A DNA stretch of 64,000 nt, from assembly GCA_905250075.1 (NCBI GenBank), contig CAJNOP010000012.1, positions 2,576,529-2,640,528 of the forward strand, given 5' to 3'. Shown here piece by piece: positions 24,614 through 37,076 of this stretch. The position numbers and the translations under genes are program-made. How positions within the stretch are numbered: position 1 is the first letter of the stretch; each line of letters starts with the position of its first letter. This stretch comes from Rotaria sp. Silwood1 (taxonomy: Eukaryota > Rotifera > Eurotatoria > Philodinida > Philodinidae). A model generated the notes under the pieces. That model did not search any database. It was not told where the DNA came from and saw only the letters and a list, made by a program, of their open reading frames with translations.

Positions 24614-27600
24614 ATATAACCAAAAAGATTAATTCATCTAAAAAAGCTTACAATGCTAAAAATATTTTCCAACACACTTTACACTGATAATGTTATTGTC
24701 TTTAGTTCTCGTTCTTTTCTCATTTTTTATATTTTTATCGTTCTCTTTCCATTGACATATAGTTAAAAGTCTGCAACGACTGATGAAAAAAAATTCTTTG
24801 TCTTTCTTAGAGCTCTCAAACGCTAATTCTTTACTTTATCATTGTTTATTTATGTCTGCTGTATTTGCTGTTTGTCTTTCTGACTCTATATTGTGACATA
24901 TTTTTTAATCAAATATTTTAGCTTCAACAAGATAACTATATTTGGAATACGATGCAATGTTTTTTTTTTCTTTCATTGTTGATGCCACATGTGCTATGAA
25001 AAAAGGAAAAAGGAAAGTTGTGAAAGTACGAACAGTGTGCGTTTTATTTTTGTAAGTTACCTCTGGTCTTTTATTTCACAGTAGACGTTAACGAAGCACA
25101 CGAGAAAGAACAGAATCTTATATTTTTCTTTTTCTCTCTTTTCTTCTACATTTACTAAATAGAATCTTTAAGATAATAAGCTGACATTTGCATATTCATA
25201 AAACAAAAAAAAAAAATGATATTTTAAATCAAAACAAGAAAAAAGAAAGGATGTACATAATCAAAAAAAGAATGCGATGTACCATTTGAAGGCAATTTAC
25301 AATTACAATGAGTCTATGGTTGGTCCTCTAGTTCGAAATGAAAAAAAGAGCAAAAGAAAAGGGCGTGAGAAGAGAATCAAGATATGAGTAATGAGGCTTC
25401 GAGACTATTGTGAGCATGAGAAAAAAAAAAAGATTTGAACTAACAGTAAGAGGAAGAATTGTCGTGCACGCTTATAGTAATAACGGAATGGCTGTATGTT
25501 GATTCGTTGTTATTTCCTATCTCTTCCGTCTGGTACACTAGTAGAAAACCCTCTAGCATCATCATCAGCATCATCATCTTCACCAATAACTAAAGAGAAA
25601 AGCAAAATCGCAACTACTTCTTATTCTATGTCATCCATCTAATTTTACATGCATATTTCATCAACAACTAACATTTCTATGTACATGACATAAATTATTT
25701 CTTTCTTTTTTTTCCATGATATCGCACACTGAGAAACACATGCACAAATATATATATGCATAAATATATATATATGCATAAATCAAGACGGAATTAGCTT
25801 GAAGAGCAAAGCGTGCATACTATTCCATGAATTTCTGATAGAGCTCATAACACAACTACATGACAGTTAAAATATTGGTTCTTTTCTTTTTCTTTTTCCT
25901 TTCTTCACAGTACACTGATTGACTTCTCTTTTTGACTATCCTGAACAGTCTTTTAGAGTATAAGTAATGATTTTCCATGAAAAAAATATATTAGCTCTCA
26001 TTCATCATGTCTAATAATCATAATATAAAAACTTTTCTACAACACAGAAGAATATTAACAAATATATCCTATGATAAAAAGAAACAGACTAGAACCCAAG
26101 AGAAAAAAAATATCAACTATATGTATAAGAGTGAAAAATGACATATAACATGTCAATGTCTTTGTTATTTCATGATTGTTTTATATTTACGAAAGTAAGA
26201 ATATAATCAATGATTTATATAAAAATCTCTTAGATAGAAAACAGTGATAGCTTTTTTCTTAGTCTGAAATAAATAATCCAGGGATTATTTTAATGGATTC
26301 TATTTTACGGTATTTTCCCTCGACATCAATGCATTTACATAGGCAAATAAACTCATTAATGAACCATTTTTTTTTTATATGGCTCTTATAGATTATTCTA
26401 ATGGATTGTCATCGTAAAAAAAAAAGAACCAAACTATCGAACATTGATATTTTGCTATATAATTTGAATATTGATATACAATACTTATTAATTTTCAATT
26501 ATCATCGCATCAGATTATTAGTAAAACTCTCGAGTATGCTATGGGATTCATCTGTTTTTGTTATATGTCTTCAATGCATGACGATAATACTTTTTGATTA
26601 TCAATCATTGGATGAAACAGTTATAAAAATGCAAAATTTCATTGATAATAAGAAAAAAAAAAGAAAGAAAAACTTTGAACAATTGAATTGGTGAATAATA
26701 AAATCAATACATTTTCAATGAGTCTATACTTACATTAAATGATATCAGGATTAAACTAGTTTATTACAGTAATCTTCTATTGATTGTTCAGATAAATAGG
26801 TTCTAATGACAATGATATATGGTTAATCTGAAAAAACAATACAAAATATCTTATAAAACTTCTCCAGATGTTAAATCACTTTTCGATCAAGACGATATGT
26901 ATTAGACGTGTAATAGAAAAGCCTATAGTGGTTTAGTTTTATAAGCTTTGATTCTCGAGATATTGAAATTTTCCTAGACTGTTCGTCCTTGTCAAGTCAC
27001 TCGGATAATCAACTTTCGATTTCAAACTTTGCATGACTGAAGTTCTAAATGAGATTAGTTGATTATGTAACTAGTATTTCCTTTTTTGAGATGTAAATAT
27101 ATGAACAAAATTTATTTTTACACATGAGAGAATTTCGAATATTGAATATGTTAGAAAAGGAAATATTAACAAAACCAAAACTTGTCCGATGAGCTAATCT
27201 CATATAGAACTTTTTTCATAGAAAAATTTGAACTCAACAATAGATTTTTTCATGGGAATTAAGTTGGACGAATAAACTAGTAAAAACTCTATGTCTCAAG
27301 AACGAAGATTAATTTTTTTTTCTTTTGTGTCTATTTAATAAAAATAAATAGTTTCTTTTTATTTCATAAATGAAAAAGCAAAGTCTCAATCATAGGTGAC
27401 AAAATACAAACGATAAAATAATAAGAGAAATAAATTTAAGTATGATTAGAATAATAATGCTTTATATTAACGGTCTGTTTTTCGATCTATATCAGCAAAT
27501 GCATATATATAACTAGTGAAAAAAAAAACAAACGAGAAAGAAAATCATATTTCTCACGTCTTGTTTATCTTAGAAATAACATTTTGAACTGTAAAGTCGA

Positions 27601-30600
27601 GCATAATTAATTGCTAAATAATGAATCAAATTCTTCTGTAATCTCTGGCAATCATTGTATTCAACATACTTTGTTTACATTATTCAAATAATATGTCTAT
27701 AATAGTGCATTTTATCTGGTAAAGCATAGATAAAAGCACTTATTCACCGTATTAAATTCAAAATTTAACCAAATTTCATGATATTATATTCTCGATCTCT
27801 CAATTACTCTATGTGTTAAATAATCAGCTAATATTTCATCAAATTTATCAATAATCATATAAGAAATCTCCATAATTATAAATTTTCATTTCAAATGAAT
27901 TGTTAATTCTTTTCATATACTGAATTGAGATGGAATCAGCAAAAATAACAAAAGTATGGGAAGGAAAGACCTCTTCGATGATTCTGAAACATTGTTTGAA
28001 AAAGCTTCCGCTTAACCTTCAAACCTTCGTGTAATGACAAAGAAAAAAATGTTGTCATATTTGTTTAATAAAAAACAGGAATAGATTAATTGAATATGAT
28101 AATGTAAAAATACTTGAAAGATTTCCTTTGATAATTTTTACCAGCTCGTACTAATAGTAAAAGATGTGTCTAAAATAAAAAGACAAACAAAATCTATTTT
28201 GAATATTATTTTATGTCAAACATAATTGAAAATTCTTGATGGATATTTAAATGATATCTGCAACATTAACCTGACCAAGGACGTGTAACACATTCCAATT
28301 ATGGAATTTTTTTTATTTTCTTCTAGTACAGCTGAAATTCTCTTTTTTGCATTTTCTTAGAAAAAAAGATATTCTCTATTTGCAAAAATCATAACATCTC
28401 GCCAGTTTTAGCTGCTTCGAGCTACTACAACAGATCTGGCAGATTTTTCTGATAATAGCATTGCTTTGACGTCATTCGTCAGCTTAAATATTCTGTTCTT
28501 ACAAATAGTAGAAAAAAAATCTATGATGTTGTAATGTAACATTGACAATCTAAATAATTGGTTTCTTCCATTTTCTCGAAAAGAATTTGATGAATATTAT
28601 AGCATAAAATCAAGTGATATATTAAGTAAAAGAATATATGATTCATGTTACTTATTCAAGTGAAATATTCTGAGGAAAATTATCAAAAACTTTCTTCTTT
28701 CTTGTATTTGATTACATATCTTTGAAGAAGAATACTTGAAAAGAAGTCATATTGTATAGATAATATAAGAATACTTACAAAGAAAGTACCCAAGGTATGC
28801 AGTTCCGTTTTGAGTTATTTATACCTTATTTGATAGACTCTACAGAGATAAAAAAAGAAGTCTTAAGTAGTTTGAGTACATGGCCTACTGGTGAGAAGTG
28901 AGAACCATTTTATAGCATTACTAGATATTCCTGAAAATTGCAGGTAAAAAAACATGTCTTTCTCAAGAAAATTTATATAATGACGAATATATAGGCGGCG
29001 TTTCTCAGATCAAAATTCTTTATTCTAGTTTTTTTCGAGAATGTCTGGCACTCAGTAAAACGGTTGTAACTTCTTGCCAATATGACATGCTCTCAAACCC
29101 TTGTAAACTTTTACTTATCATTATGTATTCTATCGAATGGGATATGAATGAATCAAACAGATACTAGATACTCCGGGTATTTCTCTCATTAGCTGTGAAG
29201 TTTTTCTTTTGTCACATTGATCTCAAAGAATTTATTGATAATAAATAATGTACTGAGAAACCTTGAGTCTATTCTATAAATGAGAATTTTTGTCTGATGA
29301 TAGATTATTTTGGATAACATACTATAGTAAAAACCACTGGAATTTTCGAAAAAGAAATTAAACAATTCTGTAGTTAAATAAGTTACAGAGAAAATAAATC
29401 ATTTCCAGTATCGAATAGAACTCATAAAAAATTAAATTTCATTTGTATCAATGTTAGTTCCGATTCGCTTTTAAATCAAATCTGTTTTTATGCAAGATAA
29501 ATTAATAACGAAAAGTTCTTTTAGGTTTATGTTCTTCAAACATCAAATCGTTTTACTTAAACTCGATGTTAAAATAGAACAAAAAATTTAATCATAAGGC
29601 GATAGATAGTATTTTGATTAATACATTTTATCTTAAAAACTTTTAATGACATCAATTCCTTATCAATGTTTCGAATTTCTATTTTGTTTCATTAATAAAG
29701 TAACGTAAAAATTTTTTTTACATCAAAATACGCTTAGTTTTCAGGGTTTTAAACTGAAAAATTTTAAATGACAGAACTCAATTGTATGTTTGAGCATAAT
29801 AGAAGACTCAAAAACTTCTATTCTGCTGAGAAGAGTTTCATATATTTTTTTTTCAACTACAAATATATTAAGTTTAATATCAAATGTCGTATTCTAATTA
29901 ATTTTGAGTCAATCGGATAATTATTATGATATTCCCACTGTTTATGGAAAAGCTGATAAGAGATTTATTTTCGTTAGATCTGTTTATCTAACGCTAGATG
30001 CGGTGGCGATACACATCAGTAGTATACATAATGTTTGCTTCGTCTAAAATGGCAGAGATTTCTCTATTTTAACAAAAAAATATTAACTCATTTTCTTCTA
30101 TTCCAGTTACTCTTACATCGTAAGTTGTTTTGTTTTTGAGCCAATATTGTGATTTTACGACTAAAGAACTCAGCTACACAATATATTTTTATTTCTATCA
30201 ACATGAATTTCCATAGAACTATACAAGTTCGATAATGTTTACAATTGTGCTGGCTAATTAACATTGCTAGCGATCTTTTAACGGATTCAAATCTTGTCGG
30301 GTTACATGAGAATCGCCTTCGTTTTTCAAAAAAAAAACTATATCGTTTAGAATAATTTCAACCATAGCAGGGCAAGTCTTCACAATTTTAACTTTTGTTG
30401 AATCTGAAGTTCTTTTGATGAATCAGTTCTGACGAATTTCATTAATATAGATTGCATCCGATTGATCGAAAATAATATCCTGTAAATCGTATAATCGTTC
30501 ATTGATTATATATATGATTGTTATTGACCTGTATAACAATATACTATTCATTTTCATCGATAAAAATTCGAGGATTCGATGCAATCAACAATATTGGTGT

Positions 30601-31130
30601 AGTTTCTTTTGTATCATTCTTCACGTTAGTCAGAATTGTTTCAATTGAGGTAAATACAGGATGCAAAGAAATATGAGTGTCTTTTGTTCATTTGCTCCCT
30701 ACAATATAAAAAGAGATAATAAATGATTTAAACTATTCATTGCATTCTACTTGAAAAATAGATAAGTATGAATAAAAAATTTATTCAACATCATCAATAT
30801 AACTTTTCTATTTTATTCTAATACATTTATAAATCTTTTTAATAGTTTCTTCATGATAGATGATATAATTACATCTAGACAGAATTTACTTCATAAATAT
30901 CATGTTTATCTATCCATTTATTATTTATGTTTATTTTTATAATCATTTTTTTTTACAATTACATTATTCTATTTTTGAGTCAAGTTTTTAAAATAAAACC
31001 AAAATGCTAAGTTCTTTCTATTATCAACATAATAGAATCAAATGCAAATATGTTTTATTCGGAAAAGTTTTCTTTATGAACACACTAGGCACAAAATATT
31101 GAAATAAAAAAAAAACAAAAGAAAGAGTTT
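24614..31130. other. 6.5-kb intergenic region
   Basis: No intact gene is found. The segment contains the 5' flank of TTC39, trinucleotide-like GATGAT/CATCAT runs near 25555-25600, and a broken minus-strand coding relic (about 27.8-30.7 kb, listed separately). The rest is AT-rich and featureless. Confidence 0.65.
27785..30690 (-). pseudogene. decayed minus-strand coding relic, unidentified
   Basis: Several minus-strand stretches look like degraded protein-coding exons. At 30690-30545 a frame of about 47 codons (ending IASNPRIFIDENE) stops at TAG; at about 30482-30267 one reads DIIFDQSDAIYINEIRQN, a stop, then VKIVKTCPAMVEIILND; at about 28600-28400 comes KNRIFKLTNDVKAMLLSEK, then a stop; at about 28010-27790 comes IIEEVFPSHTFVIFADS and, after a frame change, KFDEILADYLTHRVIERSR and a stop. 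GT and AG sites flank some pieces. In-frame stops and frameshifts argue for a pseudogene or dead element. I do not recognise the family, and the pieces might come from more than one source. Confidence 0.4.
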
Positions 31131-34100
31131 TCAACTAGAGTTTTTCGAACGTTGTTGACGAATAGTCATTCCATTTTGTGTTTGTCGTGATGAATGTCGT
31201 TCAAATGGTAGAGGAGGTTGAGTTGTTAAATTAGGTGATCGATCATCAACACCACCAACGGTTTTGTCATTTGTTATACGATGACGATGGTGATGATGAA
31301 TTGGTAACTGTTGTGGTAACTGAGATGCATTAGATTGAGTACGATTTAATTGACGTCGATGAACAGCATTAGAACGTTCTGTTGAAGTACCTGAATGATG
31401 ACTATTTGTACGACGAACTAAAGTATTTTGATTCAATGTTGTTTCTACTCGTGATAGATGTATGCGAGGTGTATTTGATGAATCCTAGAATTTAAATTTA
31501 TTAGCGCAATTACACGAGGATTAACATATAAAACATGAATTGTAAAAGAAAGGATTAATCAATATACATACATTTTGATTAATAAATTCCTTCCTACTGT
31601 TAATGTATGTCACTAATGAAAGATATTAATCGTAAAACATTGCAATGAACAGTAAAGGACAACTGTCATACGAATTCTGATGTTATGTCTATGAAAGAGA
31701 GGAGATTCATATTCCTACTCCTACATTTCAATGCTATTTTGAGATGGTATTTCACGAAAAATATTGTTTTTTAGATAATTAGATTAGAGTCCTGCAACTC
31801 GAGTCGAGCTGTGGGTGTGTTTGGATTTTTCTCATAGATGAAGATCTAGGCGAAACGAATACTAAAAGCTAGAATCACATCCTTGAGCGATCCATTTATT
31901 AAAATCAAACAAATGTTATTTCTTAAGTCGAAGTGGGGTTCGAAAAATTGAATTCGTACACAACTCTAAAATAGAATATATAGAATTTACTTTTATTGTT
32001 TGTCTTTGTCTTGATGCTATTGATGTATGACGTTTTATACTAATTTGATTTGGAGGAATTCCCATTGCTTCGATATTGACTCGTGAACGAATATCTTGAA
32101 GATTTTTTTGTAATTGTTGAACATTATTTTGAGCACGTCTTTTAATTGATACAACAAAATTTAAAATACGATTTGTTGTTGAAGGTGTTTGAGGTAATGC
32201 AGGTACGGAACGATTATGTATATTATGATTCATTTTATGATGATTATTTACTGAACATGTTTCATCATAATAATCATCATCATCAAGAATTGTTGCTGAA
32301 CTAGCTGGTAATTCATCATATTTTTCAAGTTCAGCACGAATTTTTGTTGCTGCTAATGAATGTTTCATTGTTGTTGATTTCTTTTTTTTCTTTTCATCCA
32401 TTTGATTTAAACTAACTTTAGGTTTTTTTGGTAATTCTTTTTTTTTACTTGTTGCTCGTATATAAGCTTCTTTAAGTGCTGTTATACGATTCCATACACG
32501 ATGTTCACCACGTGTACGTTGAAGAATATTATGAATAAAATCAACATCAGTTTTATCTAAACTTAATGCTAAACCAGGAAAACGACGAGCAGGTGGTGGA
32601 GTCGGTGGTAAAGGTGGTGGAGGTGGAGGTGGTGGTGGTGGAGGAGGAACATGAACTTTTTGATTTGGTGGTTTTCGAACTGGTATTCGTTGAGAAATGG
32701 ATTCAACTTGTGAAACAATAGTACTAGTACCACTAATTGTAGTCGACGCAGATGATTTCGGACGACGTCGTAAGAGAAAATCTTCGAACGTATCATGAGT
32801 AAAAAATTCTTCTTCTTCATCTTCATTTGTTGTTGTACCCTAAACAATTATAATTAATGAACAATATTAAGAAAACAAAAGAGACATATTGGACATATTC
32901 ATGTAGAAAAACTACAATATAGTTTAAAGTATATTGTACTTCATTATTGTTTGAACAACTTTTGATGAGAATGGTGATATTTGTTTTTAGATTCGAACTA
33001 ATCTATTTCTGTTATCTCAATATTTCCGAAATGTGGACTCCTTCATTACATGAAGGATGATAGTAGAATTTCAGATATTTTGAAATTACAGAATCAGATT
33101 ACTTCAAATCGAAAAACAACTATCAACATTCGATTCTACATGTTGAACCATCTCTGCCTAGCTGTTTTTCTGAGTGATCACAGATCAATTGGTCGAAATC
33201 GAAAATCATCGAGTAACGTCTTACAACTTTCGAGCACAACAAGTCAGAAATGTTAGTTTTGAGTAGAATCGTAAGAGAACAATTATTAAAACTGTAAATC
33301 AAAGAAAACAATATTCAACAAAGCTCACTTGATTGATCAGGTGCTAACTAGTCAAATTTCGATATATATATCGATAACCTCGAGTTTAAGTCTTGGTCGA
33401 TGAAAACCACAAGTTTCTATGATACTTCTATCAAAAAATTGAATCTAATAATTTACTTTTTGATCTGAATCTCCGTTTTCTGAAGTTGAGCCGATTGGTA
33501 CTGTTATTTCTTGTTCTTGTTGTTGTTGCTGCTGTTGTTGTTGATCACGATTATTATGATTTGCTCCTTTATACCATGAAAAAACTCGATCTCTTAATGC
33601 TCCATTAAATTGCATAGCACGTTCAAGTACACCACCACCTGCTGATCCATTATGACCATTAGTACGTATTCTATTATTTGATAAAATCGGTTGTTTTATT
33701 TCATTATATGTATGATCAGATATAGGTCTTGTTGATTTCATTTGTTGATGCATAATATTTCCATCTAATTTCATTTGTACAGCACGTTGTCGTCGACGTT
33801 TACGTAATGTACGTCGCCAACGATCATCTGTAACCATTGGATGACGAACTGCTATATTCGAATTTGAACGTGGATGTTGTTGTCGATTTGTATTATGATT
33901 AATAGATGCTCGTGTATTACTACGTAATGCAATTGAACCACGAAAAGCTAAAGAACCACGTAAACGACGTCTTCGTGTACTATGTAATAATCGTCGTTGA
34001 CGTGCATTTATAAATGATGGAATATTTTCTGTTGTATTTATAGACATTTTTGTACGATATAAATCACTTTTATCATCACAACTCGGAGCCATATTTACTT

Positions 34101-35187
34101 CAAGTTCTTTGATTGTCTAAAAAGAAATATGAAATAAATAAAATCATATTTGCTTTCATTTTTAGCAATTAACAACAAATGAATTTACTTGAACACTACT
34201 AGCATTGGAACTTGTTTCAAGAATATTTGTATCTCCTTCATCTTGTTCTTTTTCCATAGAAAATGTTACAACATTTGTAGATGAACTATGCATATCATCT
34301 TTTTGTTCATTTCTTGGTGGTATAATTGGTGGTGATGGTGATGACATTTGAACAGTAATTGGAACTTGTTTCGTTGTACGTGTTGGAATAATTGGTGGTT
34401 TATCATCATGATATTCTAAATTCATATAGATATGTGCAGTTGAAGATGGTGTAATATCATTATTGAGTATTTTTGAATTTGATAATGATTTATTTACTTC
34501 AAGAAGATTTACAGTTGACGATAAAGTTCGTTGTGAAAATTTTGCTTGTGAATAATATGGTGGTGGTGGTGGTCGACGAGATTTAATATTTTCATAAATT
34601 CTATTATCATCTATTTTATCCTTTTCATTTTGAATATGAATTTGTTGATATTCAACATGATTTGTTGTTAGATCGGAAGAATTTGATAGTGCCATGGATG
34701 TTGTATTCATTAATGTAGCATAAGTAACTTCATTAGATATATTTACAGGTTTGGATGGTAAGGATGGTGATATAGGCATATTAACATAAACACTTTGAAG
34801 AATACCAGCAATCGGTGCTCGAGCTTTCTTCTTCTGTTGTGTAGCAAATGATATTGTCGGTTGATTTATACTATTTGGATTTCGCATGGAAGCTAATGTA
34901 TGAGCATTAGCATATATTCGTGCCATTGCTGTTGATGACGTTGGTGGTGGCGGCGGTGGTGGTGGTGAAGGTAATGGTGGAGAAGGACAATAAAAGAATT
35001 CAACAGTACGCTGTCTATTATCGTATGGATCAGGAGTATTTGTATGTGATGGTAAATCAATATCTGATGGTAATGGTGGAAATTCTTCATCCTCATTGTC
35101 ATCATTATCACCAGATTCTTCAATAGAGTTTTTGAGTTGCATATTTTTGTCCCTTTTTGATGTTGAATTCAATGTTTCAGTGAACAT
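31131..35187 (-). CDS. proline-rich tyrosine-motif scaffold-like protein
   Basis: Four exons on the minus strand, 35187-34189, 34116-33457, 32839-31991 and 31484-31131, all phase 0, give 953 aa. No folded catalytic domain or membrane segment is seen. Exon 1 has poly-Pro runs (about 68-82 and 206-210) and repeated Tyr motifs: Y55-DN, Y92-AN, Y134-VNM, Y198-EN and Y254-MN fit the Y-x-N core bound by GRB2-type SH2 domains; Y134-VNM also fits the PI3-kinase Y-x-x-M core, and VTYATL (154-159) resembles an ITIM. Exon 2 is very Arg-rich, with a tract of nine Gln. Exon 3 has a second long poly-Pro run, then a better conserved-looking block (FPGLALSLDKTDVDFIHNIL). Exon 4 is polar with a His run. A role as a signalling or cytoskeletal adaptor is inferred from motif content only; no homologue was recognised. 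Confidence 0.85.
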
Positions 35188-36125
35188 TGATTATACACCC
35201 ACCTATGTCTTGTGTATGTGTATATATGTGTACATATGACCGATTCAAAGTTGGTAATCGTTTCCTTCCTTCTCTTTAGTTTTTGTTGTTCGTTCATCGT
35301 CATTAGAAACGAAAAAAAAACAATTATGTTCTTTCGTCGACAAAGACAAACGTAAACAAATATTCTTATGTCATGGATTTGATACGAAGAAATGCAGGAG
35401 AGAAGACAGTGATCAAATATATACATATATTTAGTATATTTTTTGTGTTAAGAGATACAGACATTTAGCAGTTTGTTCGAACGATTGAAGAGACTAAATT
35501 GTTGAAACATTACTAATCCATGAAAATCTAAAAGTTTCATTTGTGTTTTTTTTCATACGATAATTTTAGTTTTTTTTATTTTTGTAAATTATTTTGAACA
35601 TTATAGAATGTAATATAAACTCGATAATCCTTAGTGAATAGTTAGTGTAACATCCAGAAAATAATTGAGCAAAAATAGAACAGACAATGTACTTGTCAAT
35701 TATTAAAGAAACAAATAAATAGAGTTTTGCTTAGACAAAATGATGAAAACGCATAGAAATAATTATATAGACAACCTAAACATGCAAACAATTAATTGTA
35801 AATTTAGCTTAGTTTAGTTTAAACAAACAAAGATAATATGAAATTATAAGAATGAAAAATTAGAATGAATTGGTTATGAGGAAAATTTTTCATATCTAAA
35901 CAAAATCAACATTTAACTAAGTTAGAATTTTCTAAAATATTTAATTGAATCATTTTGTCTTTATATTTTATCATCTCTATATGGACTATGGACGTCAACT
36001 ATGACAACAAGAAAATATATTGTTTATCAAACTTCATGTAAAAGATGACGCATCAAGGTTTTGTTTTTACATGCTTATCTTTCATAAAAGGCATAGTGTA
36101 GGGTTAGAATTTTTTTCATATAATT
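35188..36125. other. divergent intergenic region
   Basis: About 940 bases between the starts of the scaffold-like gene (-) and the first M6PR-like gene (+). It should carry both promoters. Nothing specific can be named in the AT-rich sequence. Confidence 0.7.
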
Positions 36126-36905
36126 ATGATTGTCTCAAGCATTCTAATATGCATTATTTTAAGTATCTATACAATTAAAGCAGATGATTGTCAATATTCA
36201 ACACCCGATGGTATAATAGATTTGAGAACATTTGGTTATAAAAATCGACCCAAATATTATGATGTACCTGATTCAGATTTAAAGACTCTTACATATTCTT
36301 TTAATGGTTGTTTTTCTTATTCAACAAAAGATACTTGTAAAAATGCTGCGGCATGTGTTAGTAAGGTTTTTTTTTTCTTCTTATATCGATTGTAAAGATG
36401 TGCTTTTTTTTTCTTGTTATTTTATTATTTTAATTAAGCTGATTTAACATCAAAACAGGAAAGATTAATTGCTCGTCAAACGGATCGTGTCTTTACATAC
36501 AATGGTGGAGTAATAAGTGTAATTTATACAGATGGAGATGCTACGACACTACGTGTTTTTCTTGTTTGTAAAACACAAGAATCAGTTCAAGCTAGTCGAA
36601 TTAATGATTACTCATATCTATTTAAAATTGAAAGTGAATGTGCTTGTCCGGACAAATGTACTTATATTCCAGATAAATCTTCTGATCATTTAACAGGTGG
36701 AGCTGTTTTTATAATAATTTTAGTTTGTATGATTACAACTTATCTTATCATCAGTGTCCTTTTTCTTCGATTTGTAAAACATGAACAAGGTATTAATCTT
36801 ATACCAAATCGAACATTATGGTTACAAATAGGACATGATTCAATGTATGGTGTAAGATTTATTTTATCAAAAGTTACAGGAAGAAATACATATGAAGAAG
36901 TTTAA
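36126..36905 (+). CDS. mannose-6-phosphate-receptor-like type I membrane protein, copy A
   Basis: Two exons, 36126-36360 and 36439-36905, join in phase to 233 aa. A signal peptide (1-19, ending at KA) precedes a Cys-rich lumenal domain with DDCQY, DLRTFGY, GCFSYS, CKNAAAC and a late CACPDKC. A membrane segment follows (about 161-186, GGAVFIIILVCMITTYLIIS), then a cytosolic tail with IPNRTLW, ending NTYEEV. The lumenal pattern and the I-P-N-x-x-x-W tail are those of MRH-domain sorting receptors such as the cation-dependent mannose-6-phosphate receptor and Atg27, which carry cargo between Golgi and endosomes. The key sugar-binding residues could not be verified by eye. It shares its intron position and phase with copy B, 170 nt downstream. 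A poly(A) signal AATAAA lies at 36927-36932. Confidence 0.78.
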
Positions 36906-37054
36906 AAAAAAAAGAATGATTTATTAAATAAAATTTATTGATCATGATATGTTTTTTTTTGTTTTTTGTGTGTTGCTCGTATTCTGCATAACTACATTTA
37001 TCGTTATCTTCAAGAAATTAAACAAGTGCGTTTTTTTTTCTCTCATTCTTTTTA

Positions 37055-37076
37055 GTATTATCATTCATTGTTAAAA
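37055..37076 (+). promoter_or_regulatory. possible trans-splice acceptor before copy B
   Basis: A long pyrimidine tract (T9 followed by CTCTCATTCTTTTTAG) ends at AG 37054-37055, and ATG 37076 follows after 20 bases. No upstream donor exists in the 170-nt gap after copy A. This is the layout expected of a downstream gene in a spliced-leader operon. Confidence 0.4.

Noticed and set aside
25540-25610. Possible minus-strand terminal exon (IGEDDDADDDARGF...)
   Set aside because: It has an AG in front and a stop behind, but no upstream exon to join and a trinucleotide-repeat composition; probably chance.
26401-26694. 97-codon plus-strand open frame
   Set aside because: Lys/Ile/Leu/Asn composition mirrors the AT-rich background; no motif, no splice partner.
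34893-35126. Open frames on both strands in His/Leu/Met-rich readings
   Set aside because: They are shadows of the proline-rich exon of the scaffold-like gene; low-complexity codons keep other frames open.
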